Part shown: one piece after another, positions 51,870 to 60,415 of the stretch
Layout of the letters: the number at the start of each line of letters is the position of its first letter
Position numbering within the stretch: position 1 is the first letter of the stretch
Source: Lysobacteraceae bacterium 2PB
GTDB lineage: Bacteria; Pseudomonadota; Gammaproteobacteria; Xanthomonadales; Xanthomonadaceae
Length of the DNA stretch: 64,000 bases
Reading direction: 5' to 3'
Assembly: GCA_005502915.1 (NCBI GenBank)
Contig: SCMT01000010.1
Coordinates: forward strand, 1-64,000
The notes under the pieces: generated by a model
Database searches by the model: none
The model's input: the letters and a program-made list of their open reading frames with translations, nothing else
What the model was told of the DNA's origin: nothing
Position numbers and translations under genes: made by a program

Positions 51870-53069
51870 TCAGCCATCGTCGGTGGGAAGGAACAACGCG
51901 ATCGCGTCATTGGCGAAACGTTGGCCGGTGTCCGTCGGGGACACCCGCTCGCCGTCGATCCGCAGCCAGCCGCGCGCCTCTGCCTCGGCCAGCGGCGCCG
52001 CGATGGCGTCGCGGGACAGGCCGGTGCGCGCCTCGAAGCGGTCCAGCGGGAAGGCTTCGCGCAGGCGCAACTGGTTCAGCATGAACTCGAACGGCAGTTG
52101 CGCCGCCGGGATGACCTCGTCGCCGCCGATCGTCGCAGGCGTGCCGGCCTGGGCCAGATACGCCGCCGGATGTTTGAGCTTCCAGCGGCGCAGGATGCGG
52201 TCGGACGCATGCGGGCTGCCGGCCTCGGCCTCGTCGCTGCGCGGCAGGCTGATCTTGCCGTGCGCACCGGCGCCGATGCCGAGGTAGTCGCCGAAGCGCC
52301 AGTAGTTGAGGTTGTGCGCGCACTGCCGGCCGGGGCGCGCATAGGCGCTGATCTCGTACTGCGCGTAGCCGGCCTCGGCCAGCAGGGCCTGGCCGCGCTC
52401 CTGGATGTCCCAGGCCGCGTCCTCGTCCGGGATGCCCTGCGGCGGGCGCGCGGCGAAGACGGTGTTGGGCTCCAGCGTGAGCTGGTAGTGACTGATGTGC
52501 GCCGGCGACAGCGCGAACGCGCGCTGCAGGTCGTGCTCGGCCATCGCCAGGGTCTGCCCCGGCAGGGCGTACATCAGGTCGAGGTTGAGGTTGTCGAGGC
52601 CGGCGTCCTGCGCCAGTTTCACCGCCGCGTCGGCCTGGCCGCTGTCGTGGATGCGACCCAGGCGCTTGAGCACCTCGTCGTCGAAGGTCTGGATGCCGAA
52701 GGAGATGCGGTTCACCCCCGCCCTGCGGTAGTCCTCGAAACGGCCATGCTCGGCGGTGCCGGGATTGGTTTCCAGGGTGATCTCGCAGCCGGGCGCGAAA
52801 CGCAGGCGCGCGGCAGCGCCCTGCAGGAAGCGATCGATGGCCTCGGCCGGGAACAGGCTGGGCGTGCCGCCGCCGAAGAACACGCTGTGCACGGTGCGTC
52901 CCCAGACCAGCGGCAGGTCGTGATCGAGATCGGCCAGCAGCGCGTCGACATAGGCCGCGAACGGCGGCGAACCGCCGCGATGCTCGTGCGAGTTGAAGTC
53001 GCAGTACGGGCATTTGCGCACGCACCAGGGCATGTGCACGTACAGCGACAGAGGGGGCAGGCTCAGCAT
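51870..53069 (-). CDS. hemW: HemW heme chaperone / radical SAM protein
   Basis: 399 residues. Radical SAM cluster motif CVRKCPYC (CxxxCxxC) near residue 15, SAM-binding FFGGGTPSLF, and AHNLNYW, the HNxxYW motif that marks HemW (heme-binding) rather than coproporphyrinogen oxidase HemN. The HemW C-terminal domain (FEARTGLSRDAIAAPLAEAE, GWLRIDGERVSPTDTGQRF) is complete. HemW transfers heme to respiratory proteins. Start MLSLPPLSLYVHMPWC at 53069. Downstream member of the rph-VOC-rdgB series, separated by a 240-bp repeat-containing gap. Confidence 0.93.
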   Translation of the reverse strand: MLSLPPLSLYVHMPWCVRKCPYCDFNSHEHRGGSPPFAAYVDALLADLDHDLPLVWGRTVHSVFFGGGTPSLFPAEAIDRFLQGAAARLRFAPGCEITLETNPGTAEHGRFEDYRRAGVNRISFGIQTFDDEVLKRLGRIHDSGQADAAVKLAQDAGLDNLNLDLMYALPGQTLAMAEHDLQRAFALSPAHISHYQLTLEPNTVFAARPPQGIPDEDAAWDIQERGQALLAEAGYAQYEISAYARPGRQCAHNLNYWRFGDYLGIGAGAHGKISLPRSDEAEAGSPHASDRILRRWKLKHPAAYLAQAGTPATIGGDEVIPAAQLPFEFMLNQLRLREAFPLDRFEARTGLSRDAIAAPLAEAEARGWLRIDGERVSPTDTGQRFANDAIALFLPTDDG

Positions 53070-53123
53070 GGGCAGTGTCCGGGTCTCGTCGCGAAAATCC
53101 CCCGCATCCGCTGCGCGCATGCC

Positions 53124-53144
53124 GCCCCCTTTTGCAAAGGGGGC
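53124..53144. repeat. Small palindrome CCCCCTTTTGCAAAGGGGG
   Basis: The CCCCCTT...AAGGGGG hairpin around TTGC is shared with the element at 53252-53284. This class of palindrome is frequent between proteobacterial genes. Confidence 0.5.
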
Positions 53145-53251
53145 TGGACGACTTCGGCCGCATTCTGCGGCGGCCCATCCGGCATCGCGGTGACGACCGC
53201 ACGTTCATGTCGTGTCGGAAGGCGACTCAGCGCGATGCCGCGACGACGCGT

Positions 53252-53284
53252 CCCCCCCTTTGCAAAAGGGGGGCTGGGGGGGAT
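53252..53284. repeat. Palindrome CCCCCCCTTTGCAAAAGGGG with GGGGGGATTT flank
   Basis: CCCCCCC TTTGCAAAA GGGGGG, then CTGGGGGGGATTT. Together with 53124-53144 it forms a pair of inverted, similar elements flanking 110 bp without a gene. Confidence 0.5.
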
Positions 53285-53309
53285 TTGAACGCCACGATCG
53301 ACCATGACG

Positions 53310-53906
53310 TCAGCGCAGCACTTCGTGCAGCCGCCCGCGCAGCAGCGCCAGCGCGACGCCACGATGGCTGACGCGGTTCTTCAGCGCGGGATCGAGTTCG
53401 GCCGCGCCCATGTTGCGCGAGGGATCGAAGAACACCGGGTCGTAGCCGAAACCGCCGGTGCCGCGCGGGGCGTGCAGGATGCGGCCTTCCCACACCCCTT
53501 CGGCGACCAGCGGCTGCGGGTCCTCGGCGTGGCGCAGCAGGGCGAGCACGCTGACGAAGCGCGCGGTGCGGCGCGCGTCGGGCACGTCGCGGATCGCGTC
53601 GAGGAGTTTCGAGATGTTCGCTGCGTTGTTGCCGTGCACGCCGGCATAGCGCGCGCTGTAGAGGCCCGGCGCGCCGCCGAGCGCATCGACGCACAGACCG
53701 GAGTCGTCGGCGAGCGCGGGCAGCCCGGTGGCGCGCGCGGCATGGCGGGCCTTGAGGATCGCGTTCTCGACGAAGGTGAGACCCGTCTCCTCGGCATCCT
53801 CGACGCCGAATTCCGACTGCGCGTGCAGGTCGATGCCGGCATCGCCGAGCAGGTCGCGCAGTTCGGCGAGCTTGCCCGCGTTGCTGCTGGCGAGGACGAG
53901 TTTCAT
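53310..53906 (-). CDS. rdgB: XTP/dITP diphosphatase (HAM1 family)
   Basis: 198 residues. [13 protein letters not shown] (nucleotide entry), [25 protein letters not shown]-type block (written here in short: [18 protein letters not shown]), [19 protein letters not shown] and [14 protein letters not shown] are all present. The enzyme removes inosine/xanthosine triphosphates from the nucleotide pool, preventing their incorporation into DNA. ATG 53906 overlaps the stop of the upstream VOC gene (ATGA). Confidence 0.95.
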   Translation of the reverse strand: MKLVLASSNAGKLAELRDLLGDAGIDLHAQSEFGVEDAEETGLTFVENAILKARHAARATGLPALADDSGLCVDALGGAPGLYSARYAGVHGNNAANISKLLDAIRDVPDARRTARFVSVLALLRHAEDPQPLVAEGVWEGRILHAPRGTGGFGYDPVFFDPSRNMGAAELDPALKNRVSHRGVALALLRGRLHEVLR

Positions 53907-54313
53907 GGTGAGGCCGGCTCCAGGAGATCCCACTTGTTGCCGTACGGGTCCGCGAACACGGCGACGGTGCCGTAGGCTTCGGTACGCGGCGTTTCCAGGA
54001 AGCGCACGCCGGCAGCACTCATCGCCGCATGATCGCGATGGAAATCGTCGGTATGCAGGAAGAACCCGACCCGCCCGCCGGTCTGGTCGCCGATGCGGGC
54101 GCGCTGGGCGTCGCCGTCGGCACGCGCGAGCAGGAGGCCGGTCTCGGCACCCGGCGGCGCGACCACGACCCAGCGCTTGCCCTCGCCGCGCGGCCCGACG
54201 TCCAGGAGCTTGTCCTCGCGCAGCTCGAAACCGAGGGCGCCGACGTAGAACGCGATCGCGGCGTCGTAGTCGTCGACCACCAGGGTGAACAAGGCGATGC
54301 GACGGTCGCGCAT
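53903..54313 (-). CDS. VOC-superfamily protein inserted in the rph-rdgB operon
   Basis: 136 residues: [66 protein letters not shown] and [17 protein letters not shown] form the two beta-alpha-beta-beta-beta units of the glyoxalase/bleomycin-resistance fold. A His-Glu metal set is only partly evident. Substrate unknown. It is coupled to rdgB by ATGA overlap and lies 11 bp after rph, so it is co-expressed with nucleotide/RNA maintenance genes. Confidence 0.85.
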   Translation of the reverse strand: MRDRRIALFTLVVDDYDAAIAFYVGALGFELREDKLLDVGPRGEGKRWVVVAPPGAETGLLLARADGDAQRARIGDQTGGRVGFFLHTDDFHRDHAAMSAAGVRFLETPRTEAYGTVAVFADPYGNKWDLLEPASP

Positions 54314-54324
54314 GACGGTCGCGA

Positions 54325-55050
54325 TCAGCCGCCCAGCGCCGCGCGCTGCGCGTCGAACAGTTCGCGGATGCCCTTCTCGGCCAGGCCGAGCAGCGCGTCG
54401 AGCTCGTCGCGGCGGAAGGCGTGGCCTTCGGCGGTGCCCTGCAGCTCGATGAAGCCGCCGCCGTCGTTCATCACCACGTTCATGTCGGTGTCGCAGTCGC
54501 TGTCCTCGGCGTAGTCGAGATCCAGCACGGGCACGCCGCGATACACGCCGACCGAGACCGCCGCGACCGCGCCGTGGATCGGGTCGCGGGTGAGTTCCTT
54601 GCGGCCCTGCAGCCAGCGCACGGCGTCGACCAGGGCCACGTAGGCGCCGGTGATCGCGGCGGTGCGGGTGCCGCCGTCGGCCTGCAGCACGTCGCAGTCG
54701 AGGGTGATGGTGCGTTCGCCCAGCGCGTTGCGGTCGACGCAGGCGCGCAGCGTGCGGCCGATCAGTCGCTGGATCTCCAGCGTGCGCCCGCCCTGCTTGC
54801 CGCGCGCGGCTTCGCGATCGCTGCGGGAATGGGTGGCGCGCGGCAGCATGCCGTATTCGGCGGTGACCCAGCCCTCGCCCTTGCCGCGCAGGAAGGCCGG
54901 CACCTTGTTGTCGACGCTGGCGGTGCACAGCACCCGGGTCTCGCCGAAGCTGACGAGGACCGAACCCTCGGCATGGCGGGTGTAGCCGCGCTCGATGCGG
55001 ACCGGCCGCATCTGGTCGGCCACGCGGCCACTGGGTCGGACGATGCTCAT
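54325..55050 (-). CDS. rph: Ribonuclease PH
   Basis: 241 residues, the RNase PH length. Landmarks: [100 protein letters not shown]. It trims tRNA 3' ends using phosphate. Start MSIVRPSGR at 55050. Divergent from yicC with a 140-bp shared promoter region; a GAGAATGG -10-like box is seen on the yicC side. Confidence 0.96.
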   Translation of the reverse strand: MSIVRPSGRVADQMRPVRIERGYTRHAEGSVLVSFGETRVLCTASVDNKVPAFLRGKGEGWVTAEYGMLPRATHSRSDREAARGKQGGRTLEIQRLIGRTLRACVDRNALGERTITLDCDVLQADGGTRTAAITGAYVALVDAVRWLQGRKELTRDPIHGAVAAVSVGVYRGVPVLDLDYAEDSDCDTDMNVVMNDGGGFIELQGTAEGHAFRRDELDALLGLAEKGIRELFDAQRAALGG

Positions 55051-55190
55051 GCGGGTGCCTGCCTGTCGGAAAGCGCGGCAGTTTACCCTGTCGGACGACC
55101 CGGCCGTGAACCGGCCGGCTGGCCCCCTGCCACGGGATGCCGGAGAATGGCCGCCCCCCGCCTTCCCGGCGGCGCCTTCGAGGACCACCG

Positions 55191-56051
55191 ATGATCCGCA
55201 GCATGACCGCTTTCGCCGCCGCCGAGCGCAACACCCCCTGGGGCACCCTCGGCTGCGAGCTGCGCGCGGTGAACCACCGGTTCCTGGAGCTGGGCGTGCG
55301 CCTGGCCGACGACCTGCGCGCGGTGGAGCCTGCGCTGCGCGAGAAGGTGGCCAACCGGATCTCGCGCGGCAAGCTCGACCTCACCCTGCGCCTGCGCGCA
55401 TCCGCCGACGAGGGCGGCCTGCAGCTCAACCATGCGCGCGTGGCGCAGCTGGCCGTGCTCAACAAGCACATCCACGAGCAGATGCCGAACCTGCAGGTGC
55501 AGCTGACCGACCTGCTGCAGTTCCCCGGCGTGCTGCAGGGCCAGGCCGGGGACCCGGCGGCGCTGCATGCCGAGGCGCTGTCGCTGCTGGACGAGGTGCT
55601 GACGCAGTTCGTCGAAGCCCGCGAGCGCGAAGGCGGCAAGCTGGCGACGGTCATCCTCGAACGCGTCGACGCCATCGCCCGCCACGCCGCCGATGCGCGC
55701 ACGCTCATGCCGGCGATCCGCGCCGGGCAGAAGCAGAAGCTGGAGAACCGCCTGGCCGACCTGCCGCAGCCGATGGATCCGGGCCGCTTCGAGCAGGAAC
55801 TGGTGATCGCGCTGCAGAAGCTCGACGTGGACGAGGAGCTGGACCGCCTCGACAGCCACATCGCCGAACTGCGCCGCGTGCTCAAGCAGAAGGACGCCGT
55901 GGGCCGCCGCCTGGACTTCCTGCTGCAGGAGTTCAACCGCGAAGCCAACACCTTCGGCTCGAAATCGGTCGACGCGCGCACCTCCGCGCTGGCGGTCGAA
56001 CTGAAGGTGCTGATCGACCAGATCCGCGAGCAGGCGCAGAACATCGAGTAA
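55191..56051 (+). CDS. yicC: YicC-family endoribonuclease
   Basis: 286 residues. Opens [18 protein letters not shown], then [30 protein letters not shown], and ends with [21 protein letters not shown] and [18 protein letters not shown], all YicC hallmarks. Family members are endoribonucleases/RNA-binding proteins acting with RNase components. It lies upstream of gmk in the same direction, as in many proteobacteria. Confidence 0.95.
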   Translation: MIRSMTAFAAAERNTPWGTLGCELRAVNHRFLELGVRLADDLRAVEPALREKVANRISRGKLDLTLRLRASADEGGLQLNHARVAQLAVLNKHIHEQMPNLQVQLTDLLQFPGVLQGQAGDPAALHAEALSLLDEVLTQFVEAREREGGKLATVILERVDAIARHAADARTLMPAIRAGQKQKLENRLADLPQPMDPGRFEQELVIALQKLDVDEELDRLDSHIAELRRVLKQKDAVGRRLDFLLQEFNREANTFGSKSVDARTSALAVELKVLIDQIREQAQNIE

Positions 56052-56123
56052 GGTCGACGCGCGCAGGAGCGACGCTCCGGCATGCACCCCGCCATCCCGC
56101 CACACGAACCGATACCCAAGCAC

Positions 56124-56735
56124 ATGCGCGGAACTCTCTTCATCGTCGCGGCGCCCTCCGGCGCGGGCAAATCCAGCATCGTCAACGCCTGCCTGGCGCG
56201 CGACCCGAACATCGCCCTGTCGATCTCGTTCACCTCGCGCGCGCCGCGCCCGGGCGAGCGCCACGCGCAGCACTACCACTTCGTCGGCGCCGAGGAATTC
56301 CAGCGGATGATCGACGCCGGCGACTTCTTCGAATGGGCGAACGTCCACGGCGACCTCAAGGGCACCGCGCGGCAGTCGGTGGAGCCGCAGCTCGCCGCCG
56401 GGCGCGACGTGCTGCTGGAGATCGACTGGCAGGGCGCGCAGCAGGTCCGCTCGAAGGTGCCCGACGCGGTGGGCATCTTCATCCTGCCGCCCTCGCGCGA
56501 GGCGCTGGAGGAGCGGATGCGCAAGCGCGGCCAGGACAGCGAGGACGTGATCGCGCGTCGCCTCGCCGCCGCGCGCGACGAGATGTCGCACTTCGGCGAA
56601 TTCGACTACGTCATCGTCAACGAAGTCTTCGACACCGCCGTCGACGAGATGTGCGCGATCTTCACCGCCAGCCGCCTGCGCAGGAACCAGCAGATCCAGC
56701 GCCACCACGAGATGATCCAGCAGTTGCTGAAGTGA
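56124..56735 (+). CDS. gmk: Guanylate kinase
   Basis: 203 residues. P-loop APSGAGKSSIV at about 8-18, SISFTSRAPRPGERHAQHYH (GMP binding), FFEWANVHGD, DVLLEIDWQGAQQVR and ILPPSREALEERMRKRGQDS. Converts GMP to GDP with ATP. ATG 56124 starts MRGTLFIVAAPSGAG as in Xanthomonas homologues; the in-frame ATG at 56082 is less likely. A bidirectional hairpin follows. Confidence 0.95.
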   Translation: MRGTLFIVAAPSGAGKSSIVNACLARDPNIALSISFTSRAPRPGERHAQHYHFVGAEEFQRMIDAGDFFEWANVHGDLKGTARQSVEPQLAAGRDVLLEIDWQGAQQVRSKVPDAVGIFILPPSREALEERMRKRGQDSEDVIARRLAAARDEMSHFGEFDYVIVNEVFDTAVDEMCAIFTASRLRRNQQIQRHHEMIQQLLK

Positions 56736-56757
56736 TCGCTTCAGGCGCTGCGACATG

Positions 56758-56787
56758 AAAAAGGGCCATCCTGCGACGGCCCTTTTT
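56758..56787. terminator. Bidirectional terminator between gmk and the effector gene
   Basis: AAAAAGGGCC pairs with GGCCCTTTTT around ATCCTGCGAC. T-run on either strand, so it can end both gmk (forward) and the effector gene at 56811 (reverse). Confidence 0.85.
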
Positions 56788-56810
56788 GTTTCATGCGACG
56801 GCGGAAGCGG

Positions 56811-59393
56811 TCAGCGCCCGCCCATCGCCACGCGGTTCTGCTCCTGCTGCTGGGCCGGCGCCGGCTGTTCCTGCACGGGCCGGTTGGTCTCGGCCATGCG
56901 GCTGCTCTGCTCGACGGTCTGGTTCACCGCCTGGTTGTAGTCGATGTACGAATTCTTCGACGCCGGGTTGGTCGGATCGCCCTGCACCGCCACGAGGAAG
57001 CCCTGACCGTTCGGTCCCTGCGTGCGGCTGACATGGGTGATGTCGCTGAGGCCGGAGGCCTTCGCATCGGCAGCGACCGCAGCCGCAGCCTTCTCCAGCG
57101 CTTCGCGCGACGCGAAGCCACCGCTCGGCCCGAGCTGCTCCAGGTTCGACACCGCTTGCTGGTAGAGCCGGTGATCCGGATGGTTCGGATTGGAGATCAG
57201 CGGCCGATCGGTCTGGCTGGGCTGCGCGGTCGCCTGCTGCGTCGGGGCTTGCTCCGTGGGCACCTGCTGCGTCGGGGCCTGCTGCGTCGGGGCCTGCTGC
57301 GTCGGGGCCTGCTGCGTCGGGGCCTGCTGCGTCGGCTGCTGCTGCGTCGGGGCCTGCTGCGTCGGCGCCTGCTGTGTCGGCGCCTGCTGCGTCGGGGCCT
57401 GCTGCGTCGGGGCCTGCTGCGTCGGGGCCTGCTGCGTCGGGGCCTGCTGCGTCGGGGCCTGCTGTGTCGGCGCCTGCTGCGTCTGGCGCTGGTCGGGATG
57501 GATACCCAGCGCCGTCAGGGTGTCGCGCCCTGCCTTGCCATCGACTTCGAGTCCCTGGCGTTCCTGGTACTGGCGCACCGCCGCTTCGGTCCTGTCGCCG
57601 AAGTAGCCGGTCGTCGGCAGCGGCTGGCCGGCGGCATCGCGGATACCGGCCGCGTTCAGCGCTTCCTGCAGGCGACGCACGCCTTCGCCGCGTTCGCCAT
57701 GGATCAGCAGGCGATCGTCGAGCCCCCCGTTCTGCGCCTGCGCCTGACCCGGCGCGACCGCGCCTGCATCGCGCGAGAAGTTGTTCGGGTCGCCGCTCAA
57801 CGCGCGGTAGGCCTGCTCCGGCGGCATGCCGGACTGGACGTTGCGCTGGTACTGCTCACGCATGTTGTTGAGCGCGGTCGCGGTCTCCGCGGGGGTGATC
57901 GACGCCATGTTGCCGGCGGAATCGCCGTCGTAGGCGCCACGGCCGCCGTTGCGCGGCGTGCCGACGCTGGCGAACTCCAGCGCCAGCGCGTGCTGCGCGC
58001 GCTCGAGTGCCTGCGGGCCCGTGGCTTCGCCGGTGATGTATGCACGCACCGACGGCCGCTTCTCGTCGATCAGGTAGTCGGCGAACAGCTTCTCCTGCAA
58101 CTGCGGGGTGAAGCGCGCATTGCGGTCCACGCCGGTCTGGTTGATCGCTTCCTCCAGCGTGTCCGGCGTGAACTGGTACTTGCCGACCGCGAACAAGCGG
58201 TTGGGATCGCCGGCAGGCAGGTCCTGGCGACGCATGATCTCGGCCACGGTCATCTGCGAGAAATCGATCTGCGCGCCGCGCGCATCGCCGGCCACGCCCC
58301 GGTTGTACGAGTTGTAGCCGCCCTCGCCGCTGCCGATCAGGCGCCCCAGTTCGTTGCTCGGCCCGAAGCCGTAGGGGTTGGTCTGCGCGGGCTGCTGCTG
58401 CGTGGGCTGCTGCTGCGTGGGCTGCTGCTGCGTCGGGGCCTGCTGCGTCGGGGCCTGCTGCGTCGGGGCCTGCTGCGTCGGCTGCTGCTGCGTCGGGGCC
58501 TGCTGCGTCGGCTGCTGCTGTGTCGGCTGGATGACGCCCAGCGCGGTCAGCATCTGCCGATCGGCCTCGCCGGTCACCGGCAGGTTGTTCTGGCGCTGGT
58601 AGTTCTCGACCGCTTCGCGCGTGCGACGCCCGTAGTCCTGGTCGGGATTGAGCGGCTGTCCGGCCGCATCACGGACGTTCGCGGCGTTCAGCGCGCGCTG
58701 CAGGCGCTCGACCTCCGGCCCGTTCTCGCCGTAGCTGAGCTTGCCGTCCGCCAGCGGCGGATCGGCCGGCCTCGGGAAGTTGCCGGAGATCGGCACGAAG
58801 CTCGGGCGCTCGGTGACCAGGTTCTGCGCCTGCGCCGGACGGGTGTCGGTGGTCAGCGCGCCGCTGTGCATGTCGCGGATCCACTTGTCGGCCTGCGCGA
58901 TGTACCGCGTGTTGACGTCGAAGTGGACGTGGTCCGGGAAGGCGTTGGCATTGCCGTTGTTGTAGCCGTCCTGGTGACCGATCGGCTGGCCGTAGGCCAC
59001 GTTGTCGCCCGGGCGGAGGTTGGGATCGATGCGCGCATGGCGGATCTGGAACATCGTGTCGCCGGTGGCGGGATCGTTGATCGTGATCACACCGTCCTCG
59101 CGGTCGATGCGACCGATCACGCCCGCGGCCGGCGACGGGATCGCGACCTGGTTGTTGGCGAGGCCCGGTGCGGTCAGCACCATGTCCTTGCTGACCATGT
59201 AGTTGCCGCCCGGCGTGAGCACGGCCGTGCCGCGATAGTTGCCGAGGATTTCCTCGCTCTCGCCGCCGACGCGGGCGTAGACGCGCCCACTTTCCTGCAG
59301 GCGCTGGCTCGGATGGTGGTTTTCCAGGTCGCGGTAGTTGGTGACGAGCTGGCTGTTGCTGCCGACGCTTTCGTAGATGGTGATCTTGGGCAT
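56811..59393 (-). CDS. XVIPCD-type T4SS effector: M23-like + lysozyme-like peptidoglycan hydrolase
   Basis: 860 residues, no signal peptide. Order: M23-like domain (about 95-170; HVH at 155-157 and RHARID, but the usual first HxGxD is degenerate, only SKD remains); peptidoglycan-binding domain (about 212-285); PTQQ-repeat linker (287-335); lysozyme-like domain (about 340-510; IGSGEGGYNSYN with the putative catalytic Glu, FAVGKYQFTPDTL); second peptidoglycan-binding domain (about 563-632); long PTQQA linker (635-722); XVIPCD-like C-terminus (about 732-830; HPDHRLYQQAV, SHVSRTQG-like core, FLVAVQGDPTNPASK) and a Gln-rich tail. Xanthomonadales secrete such proteins through the VirB/D4-like T4SS into rival bacteria. 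Start 59393 has GGAG. Immunity is probably the upstream lipoprotein. Confidence 0.88.
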   Translation of the reverse strand: MPKITIYESVGSNSQLVTNYRDLENHHPSQRLQESGRVYARVGGESEEILGNYRGTAVLTPGGNYMVSKDMVLTAPGLANNQVAIPSPAAGVIGRIDREDGVITINDPATGDTMFQIRHARIDPNLRPGDNVAYGQPIGHQDGYNNGNANAFPDHVHFDVNTRYIAQADKWIRDMHSGALTTDTRPAQAQNLVTERPSFVPISGNFPRPADPPLADGKLSYGENGPEVERLQRALNAANVRDAAGQPLNPDQDYGRRTREAVENYQRQNNLPVTGEADRQMLTALGVIQPTQQQPTQQAPTQQQPTQQAPTQQAPTQQAPTQQQPTQQQPTQQQPAQTNPYGFGPSNELGRLIGSGEGGYNSYNRGVAGDARGAQIDFSQMTVAEIMRRQDLPAGDPNRLFAVGKYQFTPDTLEEAINQTGVDRNARFTPQLQEKLFADYLIDEKRPSVRAYITGEATGPQALERAQHALALEFASVGTPRNGGRGAYDGDSAGNMASITPAETATALNNMREQYQRNVQSGMPPEQAYRALSGDPNNFSRDAGAVAPGQAQAQNGGLDDRLLIHGERGEGVRRLQEALNAAGIRDAAGQPLPTTGYFGDRTEAAVRQYQERQGLEVDGKAGRDTLTALGIHPDQRQTQQAPTQQAPTQQAPTQQAPTQQAPTQQAPTQQAPTQQAPTQQAPTQQQPTQQAPTQQAPTQQAPTQQAPTQQVPTEQAPTQQATAQPSQTDRPLISNPNHPDHRLYQQAVSNLEQLGPSGGFASREALEKAAAAVAADAKASGLSDITHVSRTQGPNGQGFLVAVQGDPTNPASKNSYIDYNQAVNQTVEQSSRMAETNRPVQEQPAPAQQQEQNRVAMGGR
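57226..57486. repeat. 15-bp tandem repeat array (PTQQA coding)
   Basis: About 16 near-identical 15-bp units (GTCGGGGCCTGCTGC on the plus strand) with occasional GGCTGC variants, encoding (Q)APTQQ repeats in the effector. The unit keeps frame, so length changes by slippage alter only linker length. Confidence 0.9.
58386..58532. repeat. Second 15-bp tandem repeat array (PTQQA/PTQQQ coding)
   Basis: About nine 12- or 15-bp units of the same family (GCGTCGGGGCCTGCTGC, with GGCTGCTGCTGC variants), joining the first peptidoglycan-binding domain to the lysozyme-like domain of the same gene. Confidence 0.88.
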
Positions 59394-59509
59394 GACGACA
59401 CGCTCCGTTGTTGGCATTTCCTTGCGGGTTCCAGAAGGCGGCGGACCTGCATCGCCCGCGCGCCTCCCCCTGTTGAATCATCGGCGCAGCGCACTCGCCG
59501 CGCCCTGCA

Positions 59510-60364
59510 TCACGGACTCGGCGGTTCCGGGTCTTCGGTGAGGGCCCAGCAGCCGTTCCGCTGCTCGAATCGATACGAATTGCCTTCCGACATCCCGTAG
59601 CCATAACGCACGATCCGTGCGGCATCGCCCTGCGGCTCGACCTGCACCTGCAGCGGCGCCGGATCGACCTGGCCGTCCGGCCCGGCGAAGTGGAAGGCAC
59701 CATCGCGCCAGGCGACGTTGAAGCCCGTGTAGTCGCTGCCGGCGGCATAGAGCAGCACGCTGTCCGTGCCATCGACGCCACCACCGAGGTCCGCCACCTT
59801 CACCAGCGGCGCGGTGAACGCACGTTCGATCTTCTCGTCCGATGCGAATGCCTTGAGGAAAGCATCGAAGTCGGTCGACGGGCAGGCCGGCGCTGCAGCT
59901 TCGGGCGCGGGCAGCGCGGAAGCCTTCCACGAACGCACCGCGAGCGCGGATTCCTCGCCGGGCACGTTCCACTTGCCGTAGGGGCCATAGGTCGTCACCG
60001 AGATGCGGCGGTTCTCCGTCGCATGGGCGTAGTGCATGTTGCAGTAGCCATCGCCGCTGCAGCTCTCGACCTCGGGCAATGCGAAGCAGACCTCGGCGGT
60101 GCCGCCGACGTTCTCGCGGCACATCGGATCGCGCAGCGGCAGCCAGCCGGCGGCGAGCAGTTGCTTGCGCAGTTCGGCGAACGGCATCCCCTCGCGGAAC
60201 GCGGCTTCGATGGCCGGCTTGGCTTCCGGCGCGGGCGTCGCCGCAGGCGCGGTGGCGACAGGCGCCTGCGCGGCCGGTGCCTGCGGGACGGCGGCCGAAT
60301 CCTGCGGACTGCACGCGGTGGCGAGCAGGGCGGCGATCATCAGGGGGAGGAGCGGTTGACGCAT
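59510..60364 (-). CDS. Lipoprotein, probable X-Tfi immunity protein
   Basis: 284 residues. Lipobox LLATAC with lipid-modified Cys18, then an Ala/Pro-rich linker (to about 50) and two domains. The first is EAAFREGMPFAELRKQLLAA, WLPLRDPMCRENVGGTAEVC, a helix-strand unit with Cys pairs. The second is STDFDAFLKAFASDEKIERA and FTAPLVKVADLGGG, a pattern typical of periplasmic immunity lipoproteins encoded beside XVIPCD effectors. It lies between the two effector genes (52 bp after the small one, 117 bp before the large one), all reverse strand. Predicted role: protects the cell's own wall in the periplasm. It is not tested which effector it neutralises. Confidence 0.75.
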   Translation of the reverse strand: MRQPLLPLMIAALLATACSPQDSAAVPQAPAAQAPVATAPAATPAPEAKPAIEAAFREGMPFAELRKQLLAAGWLPLRDPMCRENVGGTAEVCFALPEVESCSGDGYCNMHYAHATENRRISVTTYGPYGKWNVPGEESALAVRSWKASALPAPEAAAPACPSTDFDAFLKAFASDEKIERAFTAPLVKVADLGGGVDGTDSVLLYAAGSDYTGFNVAWRDGAFHFAGPDGQVDPAPLQVQVEPQGDAARIVRYGYGMSEGNSYRFEQRNGCWALTEDPEPPSP

Positions 60365-60415
60365 GGGGCGATGTCCTTGGTGGAATGGAAATCCGGTGGG
60401 AGGAAAAGGCATGGA

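Noticed and set aside
57226-57486. Possible CRISPR array
   Set aside because: Units are 15 bp, contiguous with no spacers, and in frame inside a gene.
56793-59600. 935-codon plus-strand frame opposite the effector gene
   Set aside because: Created by repeats and codon bias; no domain, and the reverse frame has clear domains.
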